DNA from: CAYFIW01 sp964500645
Lineage (GTDB): Bacteria > Chloroflexota > Dehalococcoidia > Lucifugimonadales > UBA826
Assembly (NCBI GenBank): GCA_964500645.1
Contig: CAZCOH010000004.1
Coordinates: forward strand, 1 to 64,000
Reading direction: 5' to 3'
Length of the DNA: 64,000 nt
Positions 21,791-31,036 of the stretch are shown here, piece by piece; position 1 is the stretch's first letter, and each line of letters begins with the position of its first letter. A model generated the notes under the pieces. That model was given only the letters and a program-made list of their open reading frames with translations, was not told where the DNA came from and did no database searches. Both the position numbers and the translations under genes were made by a program.

Positions 21791-23761
21791 ATGTCAGTAA
21801 CGCGTTTGGATATTACCTATAGGACTCCCTTTGAATCAGGTAAAAGTTTTGGGGAAATTGGTCCTTACACGTACGTTGAAGGGAAAGTGTATTTTGAAGT
21901 CGATCCCTTAAATGATTCGAATGTAAGAATAGTTGATCTAGATCTTGCTCCCAAAAATTCTGAAGGTCTCGTTGAATTTTCCTCTGATTTTTCTATGTTA
22001 TTTCCATCGGATCCATCAAAAGGGAAACGAACTATGTTTTTGGATGTCGTAAACAGAGGGAATCGAACTGTCTTGAGTGGATTTAATAAAAGTAAGACGG
22101 CTAATCTTCTTTCGCCGTTTTCTTCGGGTAATGGATTTTTGATGAATCAAGGCTACACTATCGTGTTTTGCGGATGGCAGGCAGATGTTCCATCAATACC
22201 TGGGTTAATTTCCTTAGATGTTCCTGAGGCTTTAATGGAAGGGGAGCCATTGCGGGGACTAGTCATGAACCAGTACCAAGCTAATGACCACGTAAATTTA
22301 TTTCCTCTCGCAGATCGATATCATCTGATTAACCCAGCTGATTCTATTGATAATGCGAGATTATTTGTTGGAGATCATCCAAATGGAGATTTTCATGAGG
22401 TGTCCAACAAAGAATGGTTTATAACCAACGTCGAAGATAAAGATGTTGAACCTGACCCCACCCATGTATACATGAAAGATGGGTTTGAAAAGGGAAAAAT
22501 TTACCAGCTTGTATATACAGCGAAAGGTAGTCGAATAGTTGGACTAGGTTTTGCTGCAGTGAGAGATATTTGCTCTTATTTGAAATATTCTTCAGATAGT
22601 GGCAATCCTGTGCAAGGTTCTATTGATCGAGCTATATCTTATGGAGCCTCACAATCAGGGAGGTTTTTACGTCAGTATATTCATACGGGTATGAATATAG
22701 ATGAGGATGGTAGAAGTGCGATGGATGGAATAATCGCTCATGTAGGTGGTGGTATGAGGGGAGAGTTTAATTTAAGGTTCGGCCAACCTTCAAAAGACGT
22801 ATGTTTCATCATTCCGGAATTATTTCCTTTCACTGACTTGAACCAGCGAGACCCTGAAACAGGTGCCAAGGATGGGTTATTAGATCGGATGAATGAACAG
22901 GGGGATGTTCCTAAAATTATGTTTACTAATTCTTCTGCTGAATATTGGAGGGGGGATGCGGCTCTAATACATACAAATTTGGAAAGTATGGAGGATGCCG
23001 ATGAGCATGAAAATGTAAGGAGGTATCATTTTTCGGGTACCCAGCATGGTCAGGGCGAATACCCTTCTCGAAGCATAAGAGAAAGTGATCAAGTTAGAGG
23101 GCATTTGCCCTTTAATGCAGTTGATTATTCCCCCATATTAAGGGCTTGCCTAAATAATATGGACGACTGGGTTAAAGGGATACACGACGCACCTGTTAGT
23201 TGCCATCCTAGGCATTCAGACGGAAGCGCAGTTCAATCGAAGTCGTTATTGGAATATTTTGATAAGGTGCCAGAGGTTAGAGTTCCTGGATCAACTTTGA
23301 ATCCTATACGCTTGGACTACGGAGACCAACAGCATTTAGGTAGGACAACAAAACTACCTCCAGGAAGAGGGAAAACATACCCTTCTTTTGTTTCACAGAT
23401 AGACAATACGTTAAATGAAATTGCTGGTATCAGATTGCCGGACATTTCTGTACCCGTGACTACAAACACGGGTTGGAATCCCAGGCATGAAACGATAGGG
23501 AATCCAGATTTACTAATAGGAATCACGGGTGGATTGGCGGGATGGACAATTCCATTACCTGCTACGGATTTTTTAGCCAGTCAAAGTGGGGACCCTAGGC
23601 CGTCTGTAGAATCTCTTTATTTGGATAAGCAGAGCTACCTTGAACTCGTGAAAAATTCGGTACAGAGTTTGGTTTCAGAGCGGTATATATTAGAGGAGGA
23701 CATAGACGAAATTGTGGAACTAGCTGCGTATCGTTACGATGATGTAATGGGAATCAGCTAA
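21791..23761 (+). CDS. Large alpha/beta hydrolase domain protein
   Basis: A 656-residue protein matching the large alpha/beta hydrolase domain family (PF20091-like). The likely nucleophile is the serine of YGASQSGRFLRQ near residue 287, and a histidine near GTQHGQGEY may complete the triad. No signal peptide is seen, so it is probably cytoplasmic. An AGGAGAG site precedes the ATG. It is followed 37 nt later by the VLRF1 gene on the same strand, an association that may be only local. Confidence 0.8.
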   Translation: MSVTRLDITYRTPFESGKSFGEIGPYTYVEGKVYFEVDPLNDSNVRIVDLDLAPKNSEGLVEFSSDFSMLFPSDPSKGKRTMFLDVVNRGNRTVLSGFNKSKTANLLSPFSSGNGFLMNQGYTIVFCGWQADVPSIPGLISLDVPEALMEGEPLRGLVMNQYQANDHVNLFPLADRYHLINPADSIDNARLFVGDHPNGDFHEVSNKEWFITNVEDKDVEPDPTHVYMKDGFEKGKIYQLVYTAKGSRIVGLGFAAVRDICSYLKYSSDSGNPVQGSIDRAISYGASQSGRFLRQYIHTGMNIDEDGRSAMDGIIAHVGGGMRGEFNLRFGQPSKDVCFIIPELFPFTDLNQRDPETGAKDGLLDRMNEQGDVPKIMFTNSSAEYWRGDAALIHTNLESMEDADEHENVRRYHFSGTQHGQGEYPSRSIRESDQVRGHLPFNAVDYSPILRACLNNMDDWVKGIHDAPVSCHPRHSDGSAVQSKSLLEYFDKVPEVRVPGSTLNPIRLDYGDQQHLGRTTKLPPGRGKTYPSFVSQIDNTLNEIAGIRLPDISVPVTTNTGWNPRHETIGNPDLLIGITGGLAGWTIPLPATDFLASQSGDPRPSVESLYLDKQSYLELVKNSVQSLVSERYILEEDIDEIVELAAYRYDDVMGIS

Positions 23762-23798
23762 GGCACGCTGTTAATTTAATTAAATAGAGAAATATCGT

Positions 23799-24542
23799 AT
23801 GAAAATCACCAAAACCAGTGACACTTTCGTCAGCGAATCTGCATTGTTTAAACACTTACAAAATATGGAGGAGAATACGTGGACAGAACGTACTGTCTAT
23901 ATTACTTCTGATTCATTGTCCGGATCCTCCTCTACTCCCACCCTGTCAGGACCGGCGATAAAAACAGTTATAGAAAACCTTGGAACATCTGAAAGTGGGT
24001 TTGTGATATTCCGTCGAGATGAATATGTTGAGGTTGTGGAGCCGCCTATGCGAATACCCATGGATGCAATCATGCAAGACCAAGACATTTTGATGCTCGA
24101 AGATATTTTTCAAGAGAAACCTACTGTAGGAGTAGTATTGTTAAGATTAGGTAGGTTTGCCGTAGGGGTATTAAGTAGAGGCAGTCTGATTGCCAGTAAA
24201 ACAGAAGGTCGATATGTGAAGAATCGGCATAAGGCCGGTGGGTCATCACAAAGAAGATTTGAAAGGAGCAGGGAGAGACTGGTTCGTGAGTTGTATGACA
24301 AAACTTGTGAAACTATGGAAAATGTTTTCACTCCACATGCAGAAGACATTAGCAGAATATTTCTAGGTGGTGAAAAACATACACTCAATGCTTTTGCGAA
24401 ACGTTGTGGATATTTGTCTAACTTTAATGAAAAAATCTCTTCCAGGAATTTAAACGTCGTAGAACCTAACCAAAAGGCTCTTGAAGAAATTTCGAAAGAC
24501 GTTTTTAGTAGCAGGGTGATGACATTTGAATTATCAGCCTGA
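23799..24542 (+). CDS. acVLRF1-type peptidyl-tRNA hydrolase (Vms1/ANKZF1-like release factor)
   Basis: A 247-residue VLRF1-domain protein. The core VGVVLLRLGRFAVGVLSRG leads to the loop HKAGGSSQRRFERSRE (near 143-158), where the Gln of GSSQRR corresponds to the catalytic Gln of the eRF1/Vms1 family. In eukaryotes this fold frees nascent chains from stalled 60S subunits, and the short bacterial form is known mainly from Actinobacteria and Chloroflexota. It converges with an SDR gene, with 3 bases between them. Assignment rests on the motif and fold pattern. Function in ribosome rescue is family knowledge, not shown here. Confidence 0.78.
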   Translation: MKITKTSDTFVSESALFKHLQNMEENTWTERTVYITSDSLSGSSSTPTLSGPAIKTVIENLGTSESGFVIFRRDEYVEVVEPPMRIPMDAIMQDQDILMLEDIFQEKPTVGVVLLRLGRFAVGVLSRGSLIASKTEGRYVKNRHKAGGSSQRRFERSRERLVRELYDKTCETMENVFTPHAEDISRIFLGGEKHTLNAFAKRCGYLSNFNEKISSRNLNVVEPNQKALEEISKDVFSSRVMTFELSA

Positions 24543-24545
24543 GAT

Positions 24546-25322
24546 CTATTGAGACGTATATCCCCCGTCAATTGCAAGAGATGCCCCAGTAATAAATGAA
24601 GCTTCGTCGGAAGATAGAAATAGTGCCGCGTTAGCTATTTCTTCTGGCTGGCCAAGGCGTCCCATAGGATGTAGTGCCTTTAGGTATTCATTTGTGTCCG
24701 GGTCGCTTGTCAGGGATTCTGTCAATTGTGTTTCAACGAATCCTGGACAAAGGCAATTGACTCTAATGCCATCTTTCGCTAGATCATTAGCCAATGTTTT
24801 TGTAAATTGAACAACTCCTCCTTTCGATGGCGGGTATGCATTAAATCCCCCACCGAAACCTGCGGGATACCCAACCAGACCCATTATCGACGCCAAATTT
24901 AGAATGGACCCACCGCCTGATTCTTTCATGGCTGGGACTGCATACCATGACGCTAAATATGTCCCTTTAAGATTAACTTCTAAAACGCGGTCCCAAATCT
25001 CATGAGGATCACTGGATTCTGGTATAGCATTTCTTGCACTTATTCCGGCACTGTTAACTAAGATGTCCAGTCTACCGAAAGTGGAGACTGCAAAATCGAC
25101 CATTTTTCCAGCGTCGAAACCCGATGTTACGTCACACGTAAATGGGCTGACATGTTCTTTTGGATGTTCTTGAAAATTTTCCGGAGTTACGTCTGCTGCC
25201 ACAACTTTAGCTCCTTCAATCAAAAACCTCTCGACGCAAGCCCTACCTATGCCTGAGCCAGCTCCAGTTACAATGGCTATTTTCCCTTTCAATCTCGCAG
25301 TTATTTTTTCACTGGAACTCAT
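24546..25322 (-). CDS. Short-chain dehydrogenase/reductase
   Basis: A 258-residue classical SDR with TGAGSGIGRA at the nucleotide site, NSAGISA, and catalytic Tyr/Lys in YPPSKGG near residue 160. The C-terminus ends SFITGASLAIDGGYTSQ. It resembles 3-oxoacyl or glucose dehydrogenase-like SDRs, but the substrate is undetermined. GGGGA lies before the ATG. It is transcribed alone, convergent with the VLRF1 gene. Confidence 0.92.
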   Translation of the reverse strand: MSSSEKITARLKGKIAIVTGAGSGIGRACVERFLIEGAKVVAADVTPENFQEHPKEHVSPFTCDVTSGFDAGKMVDFAVSTFGRLDILVNSAGISARNAIPESSDPHEIWDRVLEVNLKGTYLASWYAVPAMKESGGGSILNLASIMGLVGYPAGFGGGFNAYPPSKGGVVQFTKTLANDLAKDGIRVNCLCPGFVETQLTESLTSDPDTNEYLKALHPMGRLGQPEEIANAALFLSSDEASFITGASLAIDGGYTSQ

Positions 25323-25473
25323 GGAATATCCCCCGGTAATTTAATGTGGGGATCGTATCATCTTCATAGCGGTAAGATTGCAATAGGCGAAGTTGTCTCG
25401 CTTATTGTGTTGCAGGGCTGTTAGAATTGGCGCGGATGTTTAAAGATAAGTGATAAGTGTTGAGGAGGCTACG

Positions 25474-25818
25474 ATGCCTACTTTTAAGAACCATATAATG
25501 GTTTGTGATGTCGAAAGAGATGACGGTGCTCATTGCGGTAATAAAGGTGGAGCTCAGGTTAAAGAGAGAGTAATTCAAGAATTATCGAAGCATGGTTTGA
25601 GAAGCAGCGTCTACGTTTCGAGTGCTGGTTGTACTAGTCAGCATAGGTTGTGTGAAATGGATCAGTGTTCAATGATAGTTTATGGTCCCGGTGGCGAGGG
25701 AACATGGTACGTTGTCGATCCTGAGGATGTAGAGACTGTCATAGAAGAACACGTTATAGGTGGGAACAAAGTAGAATCTTTGGTCAATGAAGGGATGAAA
25801 ATAGAGTTGGAAGGCTAG
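25474..25818 (+). CDS. Thioredoxin-like [2Fe-2S] ferredoxin
   Basis: A 114-residue protein of the thioredoxin-like 2Fe-2S ferredoxin family. Cysteines occur in VCDVERDDGAHCGNKGG, in SAGCTSQHRLCEMDQCSMIVYG, where the spacing fits the cluster ligands. The frame extends 8 codons upstream to a GTG, but GAGGAGG sits 6 nt before this ATG, so this is the start. It probably carries electrons for a partner not visible nearby. It converges with the S51-like gene at its stop codon. Confidence 0.88.
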   Translation: MPTFKNHIMVCDVERDDGAHCGNKGGAQVKERVIQELSKHGLRSSVYVSSAGCTSQHRLCEMDQCSMIVYGPGGEGTWYVVDPEDVETVIEEHVIGGNKVESLVNEGMKIELEG

Positions 25819-26490
25819 TTAGATAGTTAATTCTTCTCCGGACTGGTATGTTTGCCAGCCTTTTATTTCGTAGATGACTACTTGCCCATCACCATAGACC
25901 TTACAAGTGGCACCATCGGATATTATCCCGGTGCCACTGTCTAATCCTATTACTGTGATTCCCATTTGAATGTAATTTAATGATTCTCTGTAAATGATTT
26001 CAGGGACCTTGTTTTCGTGGTGCGGTACGGTCATTATTTTATTGACTATATCCAATGCTCCGATGGATTCTCGATAATGCATCATTGCACCCATCGCCAT
26101 TGCTCCGGCGCTCGAACCAGCAACTATAGCTCCATCCCTCATTTGGGTTAATAAAGTTTCTAGGAAAACGGATTCTTTCATCACGTCTACAAGATGTTTT
26201 GGATCACCCCCTGTCAGATAAATTATTTCTGAAGATTCAATTTGCGAGGTTAGGTCACGATTATTAGAGTCTTTTCTTGTCAAGATACTTACTGAGTTAG
26301 GGGTTGCTCCTAATTTTGTAAAATAATTGCATCCATTTTTCTCGGCCAAATAGGGATTTTGATTTGCCGCAGCAGTAGGGATTATTGTTACATTGGGGCT
26401 TTCAGAGGAACACATGGATATGATTGCGCGGTCAAATTGCTCACACGGATCACGAAATTCGTTTCCTCCCAGTAATGCAAATCGATACAT
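25819..26490 (-). CDS. Peptidase S51/cyanophycinase-like protein
   Basis: A 223-residue class I glutamine amidotransferase-fold protein of the S51 group. It starts with YRFALLGGNEF, has IIYLTGGDPKHL, and the nucleophile is the serine of VAGSSAGAMAMG near 126. S51 enzymes cleave Asp dipeptides or cyanophycin. I chose ATG 26490 because AAAGAGA lies 8 nt before it, while a TTG two codons upstream is a weaker start. No cyanophycin synthetase is seen in the window, so the substrate is unknown. Confidence 0.85.
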   Translation of the reverse strand: MYRFALLGGNEFRDPCEQFDRAIISMCSSESPNVTIIPTAAANQNPYLAEKNGCNYFTKLGATPNSVSILTRKDSNNRDLTSQIESSEIIYLTGGDPKHLVDVMKESVFLETLLTQMRDGAIVAGSSAGAMAMGAMMHYRESIGALDIVNKIMTVPHHENKVPEIIYRESLNYIQMGITVIGLDSGTGIISDGATCKVYGDGQVVIYEIKGWQTYQSGEELTI

Positions 26491-26536
26491 GGACAATTCT
26501 CTTTAACATCTTAGTTAGTTTTTAAATAAAGGGAAA

Positions 26537-27004
26537 TTAATCTGAGATTTCTGCTATTAATTCAATTTCGATAGGCATTCCACCTGGTAGAGTCGCAACC
26601 CCGATTGCTGATCTGGCGTGACGTCCTTTTTCTCCAAAAACTTCCACAAGGAAGTCCGAGCATCCATTTGCTACGGCTGGCGGTTCGGTAAAGTCAGGAG
26701 TTGCATTTACCATAGCTAAGAGTTTTATTATTTGTGTAACTCGGTCCAGATCGTCCAAATAACCTTTTAACCTTGCTATCAAATTTATCGCTGTTAATCG
26801 AGCTGCATCGTATCCTTCTTCCAAAGATATCGAGTCCCCTAATTTTCCTTTGTATTCAGAGCCGTCTGGTTTAGGCGTAGGACCCACTCCAGAAAGGTAT
26901 ATCAGGTTTCCGGTCCTCACGACGGGGACATAATTGGCTACAGGGGCCGGAGAAATAGGAAGCGTTATACCTAGTTCCTCTAATCTAGACTCTATTTGGC
27001 TCAT
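26537..27004 (-). CDS. RidA/YjgF family protein
   Basis: A 155-residue RidA-superfamily protein, with the long form's start (RLEELGITLP), NLIYLSGVGP, and a C-terminal RSAIGVATLPGGMPIEIELIAE. Archetypal RidA hydrolyses reactive enamines and imines made by PLP enzymes. The Arg of ARSAIGV lies in the position used for catalysis. A GGGAGGA site precedes the ATG. It is divergent from the VOC gene. Substrate is unknown. Aminotransferases elsewhere in the window could supply imines. Confidence 0.92.
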   Translation of the reverse strand: MSQIESRLEELGITLPISPAPVANYVPVVRTGNLIYLSGVGPTPKPDGSEYKGKLGDSISLEEGYDAARLTAINLIARLKGYLDDLDRVTQIIKLLAMVNATPDFTEPPAVANGCSDFLVEVFGEKGRHARSAIGVATLPGGMPIEIELIAEISD

Positions 27005-27121
27005 TATTTTCCTCCCTATACTTGGTTTTATATGTTGGTAATATAGAGGTGTATCTCAAATTTTGCATAATACACTCTTTATATAGATGGACTACCAGCA
27101 TAGTAACAGAAGGAGGTTTTT

Positions 27122-27517
27122 ATGGCCTTGTTTTCAGACCAAGTAAGACTTAAGGCAGTGAATCACGTCACCTATAACGTTCGTGACAAGGAAAAGGCTT
27201 TGGCATTTTGGGAAAATGTTCTTGGCGTCAAAAAAATACCTAAACAGGTGGAAGCCGATCACATTATTTGGTTACAAATACCTAGTGGGGCGATGATACA
27301 TCTGGTCGAAACCCCAGAAGGTCCGTCACTTCCTTCACACCATGGTGCATTTGAGGTGGATGATATTAAATCAGCACAAGATGCTGTGAGGGAAATGGGT
27401 GTGGAAACTACGGATATTACTACTCGTAACGATGGGCAGAAGGTTTTTTTTCTAAATGATCCCGAAGGGAATCGGATAGAAATATGTACTAAATCTGGAT
27501 TTGGTGTGTTGGTATAA
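27122..27517 (+). CDS. VOC (glyoxalase/bleomycin resistance) family protein
   Basis: A 131-residue vicinal oxygen chelate protein. The first half has AVNHVTYNVRDKEKALAFWE and the second ends FFLNDPEGNRIEI, the usual paired beta-alpha-beta-beta-beta units with His and Glu metal ligands. AAGGAGG lies just before the ATG. Family members include glyoxalases, dioxygenases and epimerases. This one cannot be assigned further. It stands alone, divergent from RidA and convergent with the phosphotriesterase-like gene. Confidence 0.9.
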   Translation: MALFSDQVRLKAVNHVTYNVRDKEKALAFWENVLGVKKIPKQVEADHIIWLQIPSGAMIHLVETPEGPSLPSHHGAFEVDDIKSAQDAVREMGVETTDITTRNDGQKVFFLNDPEGNRIEICTKSGFGVLV

Positions 27518-27565
27518 GTAAGATTGTTTCGGATACTTAAAGGGAATATTGGGCACCACAGTATT

Positions 27566-28618
27566 TCAATTTATGGTTAGGAAGCTTGCAGCGTTGGTTT
27601 TTGTTATCGCATCGATTTCCTCAGTTGTAAATCCTCTGCCTTTCATTCTCGGAACTATGTGTTCCAGTATGTATCCGTATCCGTGCCCGCCGTATTTAAC
27701 TAACCTGTGTTTTGTGCATATGTCATGTGAAATTACAATTCTGTCTAGGGCTCCGTAGTCGATCATGGTTCTTATTAAGTCCATACGCTGAGCATCACTA
27801 GGCATATCGAAGTCTGAAGGTTGGTAGAAGGAAATTTCATTTCCGAAAAGATCCCATTCTAAGCCGCACCCAGTATCTGCTATGGTTTTTAATTCCTGTA
27901 CGCTGTCTACGGTTCTATCCAAGTGCCCCATTATTACCCTATTCAGCGAGGCTCCGGCGTTATCCAGTATCTGCAATATTTCGATTGGAGCTGCCTCAGA
28001 TCTGCCAGGATGTATTAGAATTGATGCTCCTGTTTCCTTCTGAGCAAACGAGGATGCACGCAGGACTTTCTTTTCGTTTTTGGTTAATGGCCATGTACAC
28101 CCAATCTCTCCAATAATTCCGGCCTTTATTCCTGTCCCATCTACTCCAATTGTCACTTGTTCAATGATAATTGCTGCAAGATCGTCTTCGTCCATATCGT
28201 CAACTTCTTTTGGGTGTGCTGAATTCACGTAGTAACCTGCGCCCATGACAATATTTATTCCTGAAAGTCTCGATATGTTTTCCAGACTACGTGGGTCCCT
28301 GCCTATGCCTGCTGTCGTTGCGTCAACTATTGTTTTTCCGCCACTGTTTTTGTAATGAACAGCTTCTTCTACAGCAGTCTCTTGATTTAGAAGTTTTAAA
28401 TTATCATGGTTGCTATAACAGTACTGTCTTATCCAACCCAAGTTTTCCATCGTGACAGGCTTATTCACCATGTTTGAGTCTTCAGTTCGTGTAGGCTGGG
28501 TAAACATAACCCCAAAATCAATCATCAGGTGTTCATGGGTCATTGTAGGACCAAGTTCTTCTGGCATTATCGTTCCGAGGACAGTTTGAATTCTATTTCT
28601 CTGCTCATCTAATGCCAT
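27566..28618 (-). CDS. Phosphotriesterase family metallohydrolase
   Basis: A 350-residue TIM-barrel amidohydrolase of the phosphotriesterase family. The HxH pair is His28 and His30 (MTHEHL). The bridging ligand position reads GIIGEIG with a Glu instead of carboxylated Lys, followed by a His in HPGR, a His in GHLDR and an Asp in SHDIC. Glu in the bridging site is known in several family branches. Many members are lactonases rather than true phosphotriesterases. It is 23 nt downstream of the MFS gene on the same strand, so a substrate may be exported or imported by that protein. Confidence 0.88.
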   Translation of the reverse strand: MALDEQRNRIQTVLGTIMPEELGPTMTHEHLMIDFGVMFTQPTRTEDSNMVNKPVTMENLGWIRQYCYSNHDNLKLLNQETAVEEAVHYKNSGGKTIVDATTAGIGRDPRSLENISRLSGINIVMGAGYYVNSAHPKEVDDMDEDDLAAIIIEQVTIGVDGTGIKAGIIGEIGCTWPLTKNEKKVLRASSFAQKETGASILIHPGRSEAAPIEILQILDNAGASLNRVIMGHLDRTVDSVQELKTIADTGCGLEWDLFGNEISFYQPSDFDMPSDAQRMDLIRTMIDYGALDRIVISHDICTKHRLVKYGGHGYGYILEHIVPRMKGRGFTTEEIDAITKTNAASFLTIN

Positions 28619-28641
28619 GGTCTTTTGTATCCTAAATAGTC

Positions 28642-29997
28642 TTAGTCTAATTGTCTAAATGTTCGGTTTAATACTCCAAAAATTATCGTGAATGTAGCTA
28701 GCATAAGCCCGCTTATCATTAGCGCGTCGGGAGTTCCGATTTTTTGTGCTATGAATCCTATAGGGACGGCACTGAGTGGCATCATACCAAAGGACATCAT
28801 ACCTATGCTCATGACACGTCCTCTCATTCGGGGATCTGCTTTTAACTGGATCATCGTCATATTCATTGCCATGTAAACGGAACTTGTGAGTCCAATGAAT
28901 ACCAGTAGTAGGATAGCTAACGGGAAAGAAGTTACTTGAGAGCAAATGGCCAAGACTATACCCCACGTTGTGCAGGCCCCCAGCATGATGATACCCCTCT
29001 TTTTCATGTTGCTAAAGGCTGCTAGCAGTATTGTGCCTGCGGTTGCTCCTATGCCCATTATCATTAAAAGAATTCCAAGTCCGTCGGATTGTATGTCTAG
29101 GGCTTCTCTCGCCCATGCTGGTAGGAGAGCCATATATGAAAAGCCGAAAAGAACTGGGATAAAGGTCATGATAAAGAGACCTCTCAAATCAGGCACGCTG
29201 AAAGAATACGTTAGGCCTTCTTTGATATCCGCTATGACGCTTTTCTTTTCTTGTATTTCAATTTTCCGAACATAGTTGACCATGACTATCGACAGAGCTG
29301 AAAAAACGTAAACACCTGCAACAATAAAAAAGACTCCTGCTGTATCTACGAGCAATATTAAAAACCCTGCAAGCGCAGGACCAGCAACCCTTGTCAGGTT
29401 CATGCTTGAATGGTTTAGAGATATTGCGTTCATTAATTTATTTTCCGGAACAATATCTGAGATTATTGCCTGCCTGCTTGGCATGTTGATTGCCATCAAT
29501 GACCCATTGAAAACTCCAATTATCATAATGTGCCAGAAAGTTACGATTCCAGTTATGTCTAATATTCCGAGAATAAGCGTTAGAACTGCGTTGACTGCTT
29601 GGCTGAAAAAAATCAATTTTTTTCGTGAAAATCTGTCAGCGAGAGCCCCGGCGAAAGGGGCGACTACTGTCATTGGCAGTGCAAATGTCAAGGTTACTAA
29701 AGTGAGTGCTAGTGGCGAATCGCCAGTTACTCTAAGGATTAGCCAGCTTCTCGTGATCATTTGCATATTCATTGCCATGAAAGATACAAATGAACCAATC
29801 CATATCCATCTAAAATCTCTGTACGAAAGTGAATCTAAAATTGTGGAGAATCGTGAAACAGATGTGGGTGATTCTGCAGTGGTATCGGCCTTTCCCTCTG
29901 CATGGGATTCTTGAGAAGTCTTAGACGGAGAAGCCAAATCATTTCCGCCTTTGCTGTAGAAAACTAGTTGTGAACATTGAATGAACGGTACCATCAA
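28642..29997 (-). CDS. MFS transporter, EntS/MFS_3-like
   Basis: A roughly 450-residue protein with about 12 hydrophobic segments. FAGALADRFSRKKLI is the MFS loop between helices 2 and 3, and DSLSYRDFRWIWIGSFVSF before the first helix is typical of the DHA3/MFS_3 (EntS-like) exporters. The start is uncertain. The longest frame opens TTG-ATG with no Shine-Dalgarno site. A TTG 22 codons in, preceded by GGCGGA, would give a protein starting ASPSKTS, a more usual tail. The cargo is unknown. Confidence 0.87.
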   Translation of the reverse strand: MMVPFIQCSQLVFYSKGGNDLASPSKTSQESHAEGKADTTAESPTSVSRFSTILDSLSYRDFRWIWIGSFVSFMAMNMQMITRSWLILRVTGDSPLALTLVTLTFALPMTVVAPFAGALADRFSRKKLIFFSQAVNAVLTLILGILDITGIVTFWHIMIIGVFNGSLMAINMPSRQAIISDIVPENKLMNAISLNHSSMNLTRVAGPALAGFLILLVDTAGVFFIVAGVYVFSALSIVMVNYVRKIEIQEKKSVIADIKEGLTYSFSVPDLRGLFIMTFIPVLFGFSYMALLPAWAREALDIQSDGLGILLMIMGIGATAGTILLAAFSNMKKRGIIMLGACTTWGIVLAICSQVTSFPLAILLLVFIGLTSSVYMAMNMTMIQLKADPRMRGRVMSIGMMSFGMMPLSAVPIGFIAQKIGTPDALMISGLMLATFTIIFGVLNRTFRQLD

Positions 29998-30196
29998 AAT
30001 GTCTATACAGTCAATTATTTCATGTTTTTTATTTCTGTAGTTTAGTGGCTAAATACACTTTAAAATTCTTAATTTCTTAAAATTATTGTGATGGTATTTA
30101 TAAAAATAAATCTTATTAGACTCATTTAGTTAAGCTCTGTAAAATGCAGACATTATTTAGATTTGAATATAAGTGCTAACTATAGGAGGTGGAATC
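29998..30196. other. Divergent AT-rich intergenic region
   Basis: This is about 200 bases between the divergent MFS and HpcH/HpaI aldolase genes. It is very AT-rich and probably holds both promoters. I could not single out a convincing hexamer pair. Confidence 0.4.
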
Positions 30197-31024
30197 TTGA
30201 ACGGTGAAGAACTAAAGAATCGAGTGAATAATGGCGGAATAGTTTACGGGACTATGATTAGTATGGGACGACATCCTGGTTGGGGGCGGACAGTTGGGGC
30301 TTTTGGTCTAGATTACGTAATTATAGACACAGAGCATGCCCCTCGAAGTAGAGCCGAAGTATCAGACTATATGGCAGCTTTTAATTACACAGGTGTAGTA
30401 CCCATAGTTAGAGTTCCTATTCCAGCTTCGCATTATGTGACTATGTATCTAGATGCTGGTGCTCAGGGTGTTCTGGCACCCTACTGCGAGACCGTTGATG
30501 AGGTTAAAGAGGTTGTTGGAGCTGCAAAATGGCGTCCACTTAAGGGTGAATTGGTTAAAAGAGCGGTAGACTCTGGAGAATTACCTAGTGAAGAAACAAA
30601 AGTGTATTTGGAAAATAGAAACAAGAATAATGTTTGCATAATCGGAATAGAAAGTGTCCCAGCTATTGAAAACCTAGAGAACATCTTAAAAGTACAAGGA
30701 ATTGACGCAATATTTGTTGGTCCCAATGACTTGACAATAACTCTTGGTGTTCCCGATCAATACGATCATCCTGATTACGAAGCAGCGCTCAGAGAAATAA
30801 TCTCCAAATCAAGTGCTGCTAATGTGCCGGTCCTAATTCACCACCAAACTGTAGAGTTGACCCAGAAATGGTTGAAGGAGGGATCTAGGTTTGTTCTTTA
30901 TTCCAGTGATGCTAGGACAATGCACAATGGATACAGGGAGGAATTTGGAGAAATTAAAAAGGTAGGAGCCGAGTTGGGAGGCCAAAAGTTGGGTGATATT
31001 GGAGAATCTGAGGAAGTAATTTAA
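30197..31024 (+). CDS. HpcH/HpaI family aldolase
   Basis: A 275-residue class II aldolase-like TIM barrel. The metal/substrate motifs are FGLDYVIIDTEHAP, PIVRVP, and VGPNDLTITLG. Relatives cleave 2-keto-3-deoxy sugar acids or 4-hydroxy-2-ketoheptanedioate to pyruvate and an aldehyde. I place the start at TTG 30197, which has AGGAGGT about 6 nt upstream. A GTG 8 codons earlier lacks one. It heads a tight plus-strand run with a lactonase 12 nt downstream and a Gfo/Idh dehydrogenase, which fits sugar-acid breakdown. Confidence 0.9.
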   Translation: MNGEELKNRVNNGGIVYGTMISMGRHPGWGRTVGAFGLDYVIIDTEHAPRSRAEVSDYMAAFNYTGVVPIVRVPIPASHYVTMYLDAGAQGVLAPYCETVDEVKEVVGAAKWRPLKGELVKRAVDSGELPSEETKVYLENRNKNNVCIIGIESVPAIENLENILKVQGIDAIFVGPNDLTITLGVPDQYDHPDYEAALREIISKSSAANVPVLIHHQTVELTQKWLKEGSRFVLYSSDARTMHNGYREEFGEIKKVGAELGGQKLGDIGESEEVI

Positions 31025-31036
31025 GGAGAGTTAATA

